From positions 84,235,561 to 84,299,560 of the forward strand of contig NC_088775.1 of the NCBI RefSeq assembly GCF_954871325.1: DNA of 64,000 nt, given 5' to 3'. Source of the DNA: Gordionus sp. m RMFG-2023. Taxonomy: Eukaryota; Nematomorpha; Gordioida; Chordodea; Parachordodidae. The notes under the pieces were generated by a model. It worked only from the letters and a program-made list of their open reading frames with translations, had not been told where the DNA came from and ran no database searches. Position 1 is the stretch's first letter. The number at the start of each line of letters is the position of its first letter. Position numbers and translations under genes: made by a program. Below are positions 38,501 to 48,368 of this stretch, one piece after another.

Positions 38501-39465
38501 ATATCTAACGGAAGAATATAATATGTATAATAAGATAATAATTTCAATTTAGATAAAACACAATATAAATCCAAGAGAATGACTCTTTTTGATGAAATAG
38601 ATTTATAATAATAATAGCTAGAAAAAATATATATATTGGCAGAGCCACCATTTCTAAGGATTCGAATCCACTACATTGGTGAAAAATATTTCAAAAAATA
38701 TTCCTAATATTATCGCAAATTTCCAGATATTTTGGTTCCAACCTCCTCAACTAGCTTTGAAAGAGTGTTTTTTTTTAAAAAAAATTTAAATAAATCAGAA
38801 TTTCCCTTTTTATCTCTTTTTAGGATAAGAATCCTAGTTTAAAAAAAGTGGCTCAATATTTCGTTAATCTTGGGTTTTTGATATTGGTTCCCAGCAGCTG
38901 TACTTTTGACTCATCCAAAATCAGAAAAAAACCATTTCCGATGTAGGGATAGGCGTAAACAAGGTGTGAGAAAGTGCGAAATTTTTCCCCTCCCCACCCT
39001 CTCTTTCAAATAATGCATACAATATAAATACTAATTTGAAAGAAATATGAGTAAAAGACGACTATAATTCAAAATATTTAGAAAAAGGCGTTTATGTAAA
39101 AAAAATGAAAACCTGAAATTATTTTTTTGTATTTAAAGACCTCTAATAAAATTTAAGGCGGAAATCCGAACCTAATAGCTCACTCCACTAAAGAAGAATT
39201 CTGGATATGCTTATGAATGTAGATCTTTGATAAATATATACCAAATTATCTACTCTCTCCCTCTTCTTACCATTATTAATAATTTAATACTAAAGATTAT
39301 TTATTTAAAAAATAAATACTGATTTCTCCTTGCGAGGCTCCTTGAATGATATAAAATACCTTTCTCCTTTTCAGATTTTAAATCAGCACTGACATACATA
39401 CGACATATCTCGTTTAGTAGGACAACCAAGAAAAAGTTGATAGTAAGTTGGTGTGAATATTTCAT
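35383..39465 (-). CDS. Secreted double-knot cysteine-rich precursor, gene B
   Basis: Three exons, 39320-39465 (signal/propeptide), 37114-37242 (eight-cysteine knot), 35383-35521 (six-cysteine knot). All junctions are phase 2 and the product is 137 codons plus stop. The signal exon starts MKYSHQL and ends near ARRN, a dibasic site. Knot 1 has spacing C-x6-C-x5-CC-x4-C-x-C-x5-C-x-C, with its last Cys codon split by the intron. Knot 2 is C-x6-C-x5-CC-x3-C-x7-C. The chain ends in Gly (possible amidation). Two cystine-knot domains in one secreted precursor is an uncommon layout, known from some spider double-knot peptides. A role in venom or defence is a guess. Paralogous to genes A and C. Confidence 0.72.
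35615..36150. repeat. Possible repeat with GGTCCGG / CCGGTC blocks
   Basis: AAGGTCCGGTTCC near the left and TCTGTCCGGTCAACC near the right, with GGGCTGGGCC and CCTGGGCAGG inside. It lies within gene B's second intron and is not seen in copies A or C at this place. Ends uncertain. Confidence 0.35.
36300..36955. repeat. Inverted repeat (foldback) in gene B intron
   Basis: AAAATCTGATTTGGCCGGGAATGTAT on the left is answered by ATTGCATTTCCGGTCAAATCAGATTTT on the right. A matching pair is at about 42175-42730 in gene C, so the insertion predates the duplication. Confidence 0.6.
37114..37242 (-). CDS. Gene B knot exon 1 (eight-cysteine, type B)
   Basis: The acceptor CCAAG precedes 37242, and the donor GTAAGA follows a TG dinucleotide that is completed to a Cys codon by the next exon. 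Spacing of the seven exon-encoded cysteines is C-x6-C-x5-CC-x4-C-x-C-x5-C. A KR pair near its start could be a processing site. Both ends are phase 2, so the exon can be skipped without a frameshift. Confidence 0.75.
39320..39465 (-). CDS. Gene B signal and propeptide exon
   Basis: 48 codons plus two bases, the same length as in gene A. ATG at 39465, GTATTTAT donor. Hydrophobic core INFFLVVLLNEIC and Arg-Arg near the end. Confidence 0.75.
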
Positions 39466-39627
39466 TATAAATATGACATGTATAATTATTATTAATCTCT
39501 AAATTTTAGAAATAAAATTTCCTTTTTTAAAAAAATAAAAGAGTTCTAATATCTAAATTCCTAAATTTATATTATTAAATTCAATGACATATAATATTAT
39601 CTAGACTGACGATGCCAATGACATATA

Positions 39628-40218
39628 TACTAGACTGACCATTTGTACATCAATGCAAATCAGCTGGAGACGCCATATTGGTTACACTAATCATTAAAAT
39701 TTTAAACGAGAGACTAATTTATTCCTATATCTGATGCAAACTTTATTAAGAATTACCGGATCATCGAGATAATAAGGAAGCAAGTTATCAATTTAATAGT
39801 AGTTTTTAACATGAGAATAATTACTATATGTGTTACCAAAATGGCGGGTCCAGCTGATTTGCTTTTAACAACGCTTAAAAATGCATTTTAATGAATGAAT
39901 CGTCAGTCAAGGTATTATATATGTCATTGGACGATGCATACATAATAATAAATTTGAAAGCATGCGTCGTTGAATGCAAATCAGTTGAACCCGACATTTT
40001 GGTAACCCACATAATAATTATTATGTTAAAAACTACTATTAAATCGATAACTTGCTTTCTTATTATCTCGATGATAGGCAATTCTTTAATAAAGTTTGCG
40101 TCAGACATAAATAAAATTGGCCTCCCGTTTAAAATTTTTAATAATGATATGGGTAATCAAAATGGCGTCCCCAGCTGTTTTCATTGATCTTTTAATGAAT
40201 GCATAATCAGTCTAGGTA
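39628..40218. repeat. Two MITEs in inverted tandem forming a ~590-bp palindrome
   Basis: Two copies of the TACCTAGACTGA-type MITE, each about 290 bp, lie tail to tail (about 39628-39914 and 39916-40218). The right copy is close to the reverse complement of the left through its whole length. Each holds CAAACTTTATTAAGAATT-like and GATAATAAG-AAGCAAGTTATC blocks. They sit in the region where copy A carries the LINE. The open frames here run through the palindrome and are not supported as a gene. Confidence 0.8.
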
Positions 40219-41362
40219 TTTGATTAAATCATAATTATTAATTTATGGAAGATTTAGGCGAGGATCCAGACCGTAGGAATATCAGGTCGGTTCCGGGTTT
40301 GGGTTTAGATAAAAATGATAATATAGGGTTCAGGTTCGGGTTATAAAAAATAATAAAGCTTTAGATAGAATTAAATTCCTCATCTAATTTTTTTTAGTTA
40401 CTTCCACAACTTACACATGTCCTATTTAAAGTTATTATATTATGTCCAAGAAGGGTTTAGCATATTTACGATCCTAGATTTGGAGTTTTTTTTATCAAAT
40501 TTTCATAACTTAATTCAAAAATATTTTATTATAGTGAGTGCTCTAATATTATTATTTTAAAATTTAAAGAAAAAAATATTATTCTTATTCAATTTCAAAT
40601 TTTGATAATCAAATTATTTGTTAATCGGTCCGTAAATTTGGAATCGAATCATTCAAATAATTTTTGATAGGTTTGCAAGAAATTAGTTGTATAAAAAAAC
40701 AACATGATAAATCATAATAACCAATTATAATTTCCCTTTTTACATATTCATAGCCCGCTAAATTAGTTAAGAATTTACTCGACAAATTTATTAATTAATG
40801 TAATCAAATTTAAATATACAATACATGATACCATCTTGAAATTAACCAATTATCTTTTGTTAACGAAATTTCGGAATTATATGTTATTTTATTGAATATA
40901 ACAATAAAGGGGAGGGGTTAAAAATATGGTTCAAATTTTTATTTTTCTTTTGTGACTTTTTGCAAGCGTCTTTTTTCCCAGATTATATTTTAACAGGCGT
41001 TATTCTGTATTGAGCTCAGGCTTCAATTTGTCCAAGACATTATTATCCGCAAGAATCTCATGCAAAATAACTTTTACGAAAGTAAGATTTTAATCTAATT
41101 AAAAAAAAGTTGGTTTATTATATAATAACTGAGTATATAGGTATATATATACACTCTGCTCTAAACAAATGGGAAAAATAATATAAATGAGGGCTTATAA
41201 AAATAATTTAAATTATAACGAACGAAATTACAAATATAAAACAATTTATATATAAAACTAATATGGTTTAAATTGTAATCATATCAAGTAAATTTATATA
41301 TATAATATAAGATAGTGTCATATAATCATGTAATCTTTTGATTTTTTTTTAACCAATCAAGG

Positions 41363-41483
41363 TCAGGATATAACTTTACACATTGGAGATGGTCCTACCA
41401 AGCAATCTCCAAAACAGCAATCATAATCTGTTACACAAGCTTCAAATTGTCTGGCGCACTTAACGTACTTGGTCTTAATTTGA
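41363..41483 (-). CDS. Gene C knot exon 2 (six-cysteine, type A)
   Basis: AAAAG acceptor before 41483, TGA stop at 41363-41365. Spacing C-x6-C-x5-CC-x3-C-x7-C. The core is nearly identical to gene B's, so these two copies are the closest pair. Confidence 0.75.
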
Positions 41484-44400
41484 CTTTTATAAGAAATATT
41501 ATTGTTCTATAAATTGTTAAATATCTCTAAAATCTTCTCGAACGAAAGAATTCCTCAAAAAAGCCAGTTCCATCGTTACACATAATTAACCTAAATTTAT
41601 GTTCCGATCATCCATCGAAATACAATATTAATATGATTTTATTTTGTAAAACATTTCTACAATAACCCATCTCAAGGAAATTTTTTAATTGGATCAAATG
41701 TATTGAAAGTTAAACAAGTATATGTAGAAACTAAAAATTAGAGAAATACGGGCTAGGGATTAATATATATTAAAGATAGTTTTTTGATAAAATTTAGTCA
41801 TTTTTAGTGATAACCCAAATCTGACAGGTTATATGATTTTTTAAAGAAAAATTCCTTGGAGTTGGACTATAATCAACTATTTCCATATATTTGTAACAAC
41901 TTATAAATAAAGTTGTTATAATTTGCCGTGATTATTGCAAAAAATATTTTAATAAAACTCGAGAAAAATAAACTATATAGGCAAACTATAAAACAATTTT
42001 ATAAGAATGTTGATAGAAATGTTTTATAAACAAATAACATTGATACAGTAATAATAAAAATAACCCATATGAACGAATCATTAAATATATATGTCTCATT
42101 GGAATCCGTGATCCGTGGTTGCAGAATCTCTCAATTTTATATAATTTTCTAAGAGGGATTTTTAATATTTGATAATATTAATTTGGCCGGTAATGTATTC
42201 CTGCACATGTGAAATACCCTTCTTATAGATTTCAGACAAATTTTCTCCATAAATCTTTGTGATTTCTTTATCAATCTATATGAAAAGTAGATATAAAAAA
42301 TTGGATAATTAATTAAAAAAGTATTTCAACAGTTTATGAGCAAAATTCTTTAAAATTCACCTATACTTTTGTATTCGAAATATTAATTTATTTAATAATA
42401 TTTATAAAAAAAATTTTAGGAATAATTTTACACAAAGATATTATAAATTGAATTTGAATGATTAGACCTCGTTTATATAACTTTAACTTTATTGACGTAA
42501 AATGATAAACATTTATATTATTCGAATTAATATTTTATAATATATATGTTAGCGTCATTTTGTTTTTCCCGGCAAAGTGTTATTTTTTATAACTTTAAAT
42601 CATTTCGATAAATTATTTTATAATGTATCAAAAACTATGATTGTATAATAAAAATTTTATTTATCCAAATCCCTGTGCATCCATCAACTCTATATATGTA
42701 GGAATGCATTTCCGGTCAAATCAGATGTTTACAAAAATGATTCCCCAGTAATAAAATTGAGAGATTCCTAATTCCATATCCCAAATACGTAATTATGGTT
42801 CTCACAGAAAGGCCTTTTGTTTATTTTATATTATTATATAAATAAATTCAAAGAATAAATTATTATTTTTGTTTGTGAAGTATAAAAAAAATTTTTTTAA
42901 CAAAAAAAGGTCTAACCAATCACAACGATGATTTGTGCATATGCATTTATATTCTTCGCAACAATTAGACGTATGGGCACAATAATCACGATGAATTTGA
43001 CATTCTCTAGGAGGTCGAAAATATGATTGCTTCATAATTTTCCTTGAATATATATTAAAATAAGTTCCTTTTTTTAAAAATCACAATTAAAATATTCTGA
43101 TTATATTTACAGCCATTTAGCGTAAAAATTATACTAAAGATTAGGGCGTAGTCTGGATTTTCCTTTATGATTAAAATATTTTTAGACAGCTCCACCCATA
43201 ATCCATATATTTTAAAGGAAAGTGACGTGTTTTATTGCAGATTTTTGGTAGGGTTTTATTTTTTTGGGGAAAAAAATGTCATTTTGTTAGGTCTTTCATC
43301 TAACTTTATTTTTTTTAACATTTTGTCAAATTGAACTTTCTTAAATTCATGTTGTTTTCTTTTCAATAATTACCGTCCTTCATTCTGCTAGTTTAGATTG
43401 AAAAATGGCATAGGTTTCTTTTGAAAAAGTAACATTTGATTTCCAAAAATAACAATATATTCTGTGATTTAACAAAAAATAGACCTATATATTAGATAAA
43501 ATAGTTTTAATGAAGTATATTAAATCAGGTAACAGTTAATGTTCACTATCATAATTTATTTATTTTGTTACCTTGGAAACTAACTTATAATCAGATGCCT
43601 CCTTCTGCGAATGAAGGTAGGAATAGGCGTAACCAACATCGAAAATGCTATTCTCGTAAAAATCATTTTAAAAAGCTAATAAAAAATATCTGCTCACACA
43701 CACACACCCAGGTCCTGTCCCCCCCCCTCTCAAATAATGTATATGTTAGCGTCAATATGTTTTTTTCGGCAATTTGTTATTTTTCAACTTTAAATCATTT
43801 TTGAGCACGTTTTTAAAAATTCAAAAATCTGATCTTACCGGAAATGTATGCCATCATGTTTTGAATATCTACCCAATGAATTTCAAGCAATTTTTCCAGA
43901 ACTTTTAAACTTGATATAATTTATATTAAATCTTCCATATATTTTTTATATAAATGGTATTCCAAACATGATGGAATATATTTCCGGTAAAATCAGATTT
44001 CTAAATTTCAAAAAAAACGCGCTCAAAAAATGATTTAAAGTTGTAAAAATAAAATTGCCAGAATTAGAACATGAACGCTAACATATACAATATATAACTA
44101 TCAACACCAATTTGAAAGAAAAATAATCATAAAAGTTAGTAATTTTTTAAAATAAGGACTATAATTCAAACTTTTTGGAAAAAATAAACATTTTTATAAA
44201 AAAAAATGGTAAACTCAAAATCATTTTTATAAGCATATATAGCCATAGTCTACAAAAACAGACCTCAAGATCCCCAATAAAATTTAAACCCCCTCCTAAT
44301 AGTGTTTTCCCTTATAGGAATCTCCTTTGCCTATTTTTTTACTATTTTGTATAAATAACATTGTTTCTTTTTCTAAAAAAAAATAAATACTGATTTTGTT

Positions 44401-44518
44401 TTGCGAGTCTCCTTGTCTTTAATTTAGAACCCAAATTATCATTGGCATACAAATGACATATCTCGTTTAACAGGATAACCATGTAAATGTTGAAAGAAAG
44501 TTGGCGTGAATATTTCAT
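41363..44518 (-). CDS. Secreted double-knot cysteine-rich precursor, gene C
   Basis: Three exons, 44391-44518 (signal/propeptide), 42917-43042 (eight-cysteine knot), 41363-41483 (six-cysteine knot). Phase 2 at both junctions, 124 codons plus stop. The propeptide is 18 bp shorter than in genes A and B but keeps the TRRLAK basic stretch. Knot 1 spacing is C-x6-C-x5-CC-x4-C-x-C-x4-C-x-C, with the last Cys formed across the splice. Knot 2 is C-x6-C-x5-CC-x3-C-x7-C. It ends in Ser rather than Gly. The knot 1 donor is GTTAGA, weaker than GTAAGA in gene B. If that intron were retained, the chain would read on without the second knot. Confidence 0.7.
42917..43042 (-). CDS. Gene C knot exon 1 (eight-cysteine, type B)
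   Basis: TTCAAG acceptor precedes 43042, donor GTTAGA at 42916. Seven cysteines in the exon with spacing C-x6-C-x5-CC-x4-C-x-C-x4-C. The eighth is completed by the next exon. Symmetric phase 2-2 exon. Confidence 0.74.
43733..44097. repeat. ~365-bp foldback/MITE with ends TATATGTTAGCG
   Basis: GTATATGTTAGCGTCAATATG on the left is mirrored by GAACGCTAACATATAC on the right. Inner pairs ATCTGATCTTACCGGAAATGTA and ATTTCCGGTAAAATCAGAT also match. A partial left end recurs at about 42548-42600. Found in gene C intron 1. Confidence 0.7.
44391..44518 (-). CDS. Gene C signal and propeptide exon
   Basis: ATG at 44518 (MKYSRQL), hydrophobic core NIYMVILLNEIC, then a short basic propeptide. GTATTTAT donor in phase 2, as in gene B. 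Confidence 0.72.
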
Positions 44519-44544
44519 AATAAATAAGGGATATAATGACATAT

Positions 44545-44760
44545 ATAATTATTATTATGACGTATCTCGTTCATTAGGATAGCCAAGAAAATGTTGATAA
44601 GTTGACATTAATATTTCATTATAAAAAAGGTATATAATGACATTGTATAATTAACTAAACATGACATATCTAGTTCGTTAGAATAACCAAGAAAATGTCG
44701 ATAGTAAGTTGACATGGATATTCATTATAAATAAGTTATATAATGACAGTATAATTAATT
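44545..44760 (-). pseudogene. Two partial duplicates of the knottin signal exon
   Basis: Segments at about 44555-44635 and 44660-44745 repeat the 5' part of the signal exon (ACGTATCTCGTTCATTAGGATAGCCAAG and ACATATCTAGTTCGTTAGAATAACCAAG, with the TTGATA..TTGACAT..ATTTCATTATAA tail). They lack the propeptide end and a usable donor. They look like small tandem duplicates immediately upstream of gene C. Confidence 0.6.
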
Positions 44761-45112
44761 ATTATTATTCTCTAAATTTAAAAAACGAAAAATTCTAATT
44801 TAAAAAGGGATCGAAGTCAGTTAAATTAAACAAAAACAAAAAGAGAATTCTATATATTTAGGTTCCTAAATTTATATTACATTATATTATAACTATTAAT
44901 TTTTGAAAGAGTTTTAAATCAGGGATCCTATCCGTAAATCGCAGCGGACCCGGTTTGAGTTCAGATGAAAATAACGGTTTCGATGTTCGTGTTATAGAAA
45001 ATAAAATCTCTTAGGTGTAGTAATAATACTGTATATATAAATGGCCTTTTATTTATATTATTATTATATTTATCTTTGTGGACACTGTTTGCGGGTATAA
45101 GTTACCATAATA

Positions 45113-45497
45113 CAGTGGCGTAGCTAGAAATTTTCCTTAGAGGGGGTTTATACATATAAAAGCTGGGGGGCTTCGCCTCCCAGACCCCCTTTAACGGGCC
45201 TTCGGCCGGGTTTATCTTACAAATCATAACCATATCTTCTATAATATATAATAAATATATTTTTTAAATGCATCAATAATATGTTATTATAATTTAGTAG
45301 ATTATTCTCAATAACTTTATAATAATACTATCCAGAATAATTTCAATAGTAATATAATATCCTTCCACAAACATCAAAACCAGAAAAATATAATTCATAT
45401 AAAATCACTTTTAAGTCTTTTGAACGTATAATCTCAAAAAAAAATTTGCTCTGGGAGGGGTCCAAACCCGAAAACCACCCCCGTAGCTACGCCACTG
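45113..45497. mobile_element. 385-bp hAT MITE, second copy, perfect 8-bp TSD
   Basis: CAGTGGCGTAGCTAG to GTAGCTACGCCACTG, flanked by CCATAATA at 45105-45112 and 45498-45505. It is longer than the copy at 25771-26102 because it retains the GC-rich hairpin blocks GGGGGGCTTCGCCTCC and GGGCCTTCGGCC also seen near the 3' end of the hAT at 62123-63577. Confidence 0.93.
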
Positions 45498-46308
45498 CCA
45501 TAATATAATGAAAAGTATATATATTAACTTTCTTTTTTTTTAAATAATAAAGATTCAATATATATATATGAGTGTGAAATATTCAATTTATACCATTTAC
45601 TTTACATATAAATATCGCGTTATAGTTGTACCGAGTTAATACCTAACTTAAATTACAACATTAGATAGATTTCTTCTAATTTTTCCCCGCTAAAAATGTT
45701 ATATCTATTTAAATATTATGCTAGAGGTTTAAATGACTTGTTAAACGACTAAAACACAACTCAAGGCGAGATATTTGTCGAAAAGTCGACTCCGACTCCT
45801 TGCGACTAAATTATACAACTTTTTTGTGCAAATTTTTAATTTTGGTAAAAAAAACTGATTTGGCTAGAAGGAATCATAGCACATCATGTATAAAGTGTGC
45901 TAATTTCATATAATATAGACATAACATTTTGTTAACTTCTCTTTAATATTTTATATATGAAAAATTTAAATATAAATTAATTATTGTTTCAAAAGTTTAT
46001 GGCAAAATTGTGTAATATTCACGAGGTAGGTATTCATGATAATAGGTCAACTGAAGAATTTTCAACAAATTTTTTAATTAGATGAGTATATTTTAAAATA
46101 AAACAAGTATCGTATGTGATATTTTTTTTAAAAATATTTAATTATCTTATAAAACTCTCTTCAATCCTTAAATGACCTTCGTAGCTTTACTAAGAGAAAA
46201 ATATAAACTAAATTATTGATTAGTCCTAAGAAATATTTTCAAGACAATTTGAATGTAACACTGTATGTTTCTTTTATAAATATAATTGCGATGTACGAGT
46301 CCTAAAGG

Positions 46309-46446
46309 TTTTGTATAGTGAAGTAACAAATGTCTCTATAGAAAAAATGTACAATATTGGTTTGTATAGCGCAGTAACAAAGGCTCATAAAGGAATATGT
46401 TGTACAATATTCTTTTATATACTGCAGTAACAAATGTCCCTGCTTG
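46309..46446. repeat. Minisatellite, ~50-bp unit, about 2.7 copies
   Basis: Units begin TTTTGTATAGTGAAGTAACAA (46309), TTTGTATAGCGCAGTAACAA (46361) and TTTTATATACTGCAGTAACAA (46413), each continuing to TGTACAATATT in the full copies. Confidence 0.75.
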
Positions 46447-48111
46447 ATAAAATTGTGCCTCCCAAACAATATTATTTTTCAAATTTAAATTTTATCTTTA
46501 TGCAATATTACATATTAAATGTATAAATTTTAATTTTTTTTAAAAAAAGGGGATAATTAAATTAGTCGTTTAGAAACAATTTTTTATGTAAAATTTATTT
46601 CATTAATCACGATATAATAAATATGCTAGAATTATCTTCTTAATACCTATTCTAAAATTGAAATTAATACGTAATTTTGGTATACTCCAAATTAAATTGG
46701 TAATCTTCAATGAATCATTTTCTCCCAATTTCTTCTCTAGGTAAAAAAAATGCCTGTAATATAAAAAAATTGCACGATAAAATCGTGATTTAGAACATAG
46801 GTAAAAATTAATTAGGCCCTATCAGCGCTCGTATTATTTTTTGAAAATTAATTCTGTTTAGCTTAGGCTATTCAGACAGCTATGACACCCTATAAAAAAC
46901 AAATCGTAATCGCCCAGTTTCAGATTGCATTAATTTTTTAAGTATACATAGAATTTAGTCGCAAATTCCTCTTCTCCCAGGTATTATAAAATTGGGGTTT
47001 TGCCCAAATTAATTGCAAGAAATTATATGATTTAAATAACCCTAATTATAATAAATAGAACAATTTAAAAATATTTTAGATTTAATGTTTGTTTTTCATA
47101 AACGCATGGTATATAATAATAATAGTATATTTAAAATATTTCTAAAAAATAAAATATGGAGGCATAAAAATACAATAAAATTAATACTGAAATATAAAAT
47201 ATAAATAGAATTATATATAATATATTTTTTAATTAATTTCATGGTAAAAAGTGAGAACGCATGATATGTAAAAATATAATATAGTATAATCATGATTCAA
47301 ATAATTCATATGTGTACAAAAATTTTTTTTAAAGTTTGCACAAGGAAGCTTTATTTAACACTCTCTCCTTCTCTAAACTAATTGTGGTTCATTGATGAGT
47401 TGATCGCTAGCACTATTTTAAATTATTTAAAAATAAAATGTAAAAACGATAATAAATATAATATCTGAAATCATACAGTGGTGATTCTGAATCCCAACTT
47501 TAAACCATTCACCGATTAATCAGATATTTCAGTAAGTACAGAGTGCCTAACATTCTAACAATCCCCACGTAGTTTTCTTAGCCTACATTCATGCATTTAA
47601 AACACGCAAAATCCAATGAATTTTTAAGGCAAGTAAATTATTCGATTTTCACATTTATTTAATCCAATCATTTTTTTATATTTAAATATAATTTATTAGA
47701 AGCAAATAATATTTAATATTAATATCATAGGAAATATTGCATGTTTTAAATGCACGAAACAAATAAAACTTTATTAATTTCAGACAAGTTTGCCACACAT
47801 TTTTTTATATAAAAATCAATAATACAAAAGAAAGTAAGATTATTTCCAAAGTTCGCGGCAAAATATTTTTAAATTTGCGTCCAAGTCAAGATTTCATTTT
47901 TAAAAAAATTAATTTATTATCAAAATTTACGAAATCGAGTTTTGACGCATAATGTATAAAATGCGAGAATCAATTTTTTTTTTAAAAAAATTTTTGTTTT
48001 GGATGCACCCTAACAGTTTAGTAGGGTACTACTCTGTGCAGTATGATGAGATTAATTTCCGGAAATTGTCCTCAGTAAATGGTTTTAAATTTAAAAGATT
48101 TTCAATAATTT

Positions 48112-48368
48112 TTATAAAAAAAAATAAATAAAATGGATACGTAACTTTACTTCATTTTTGCCGTTACCGAATTCCCGAGTATTAATCTCTTTAAATTTAC
48201 GATTTACGGCATCATTTGGCTCCATGGAAACTCTTTGATACTTGACAGATGTTCGTTGTGGTTGTTCGGTGAGCAAGAGGATAGTATAAAGAATGGCGGA
48301 TATAATGGATAAAATGGCACTCAGCCCGAAAGTCATATGGTAACTCTTAGTTATGTCTACCAAATATC
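48112..48368 (-). CDS. Transporter exon 7, helix 12 and tail
   Basis: YLVDITKSYHMTFGLSAILS follows the PPFGG end of the previous exon, the usual MCT order, then helix 12 and a charged tail. The TAA stop at 48112 comes after an IHFIYFFL stretch that may be intron if the GTAAAGTT donor is used. Confidence 0.82.

Larger units (their letters stand above)
34000..44900. repeat. Segmental tandem duplication carrying the knottin genes
   Basis: Marker blocks recur in order. ATTTATGAAAGACTT-type sequence is at about 34005, 40243 and (diverged) 44893. TTTTTGTCC...CAAGACATTATTATCCGC is at about 35080 and 41035. Signal exons are at 33.3, 39.4 and 44.4 kb, and type A exons at 32.7, 35.4 and 41.4 kb. Repeat length is about 5-6 kb. 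Differences between copies are mostly private insertions and one large deletion in copy A. Confidence 0.8.

Noticed and set aside
39875..40108. Minus-strand open frame of 77 codons
   Set aside because: Runs through a palindromic MITE pair; only a short part looks protein-like and there is no match I can name.
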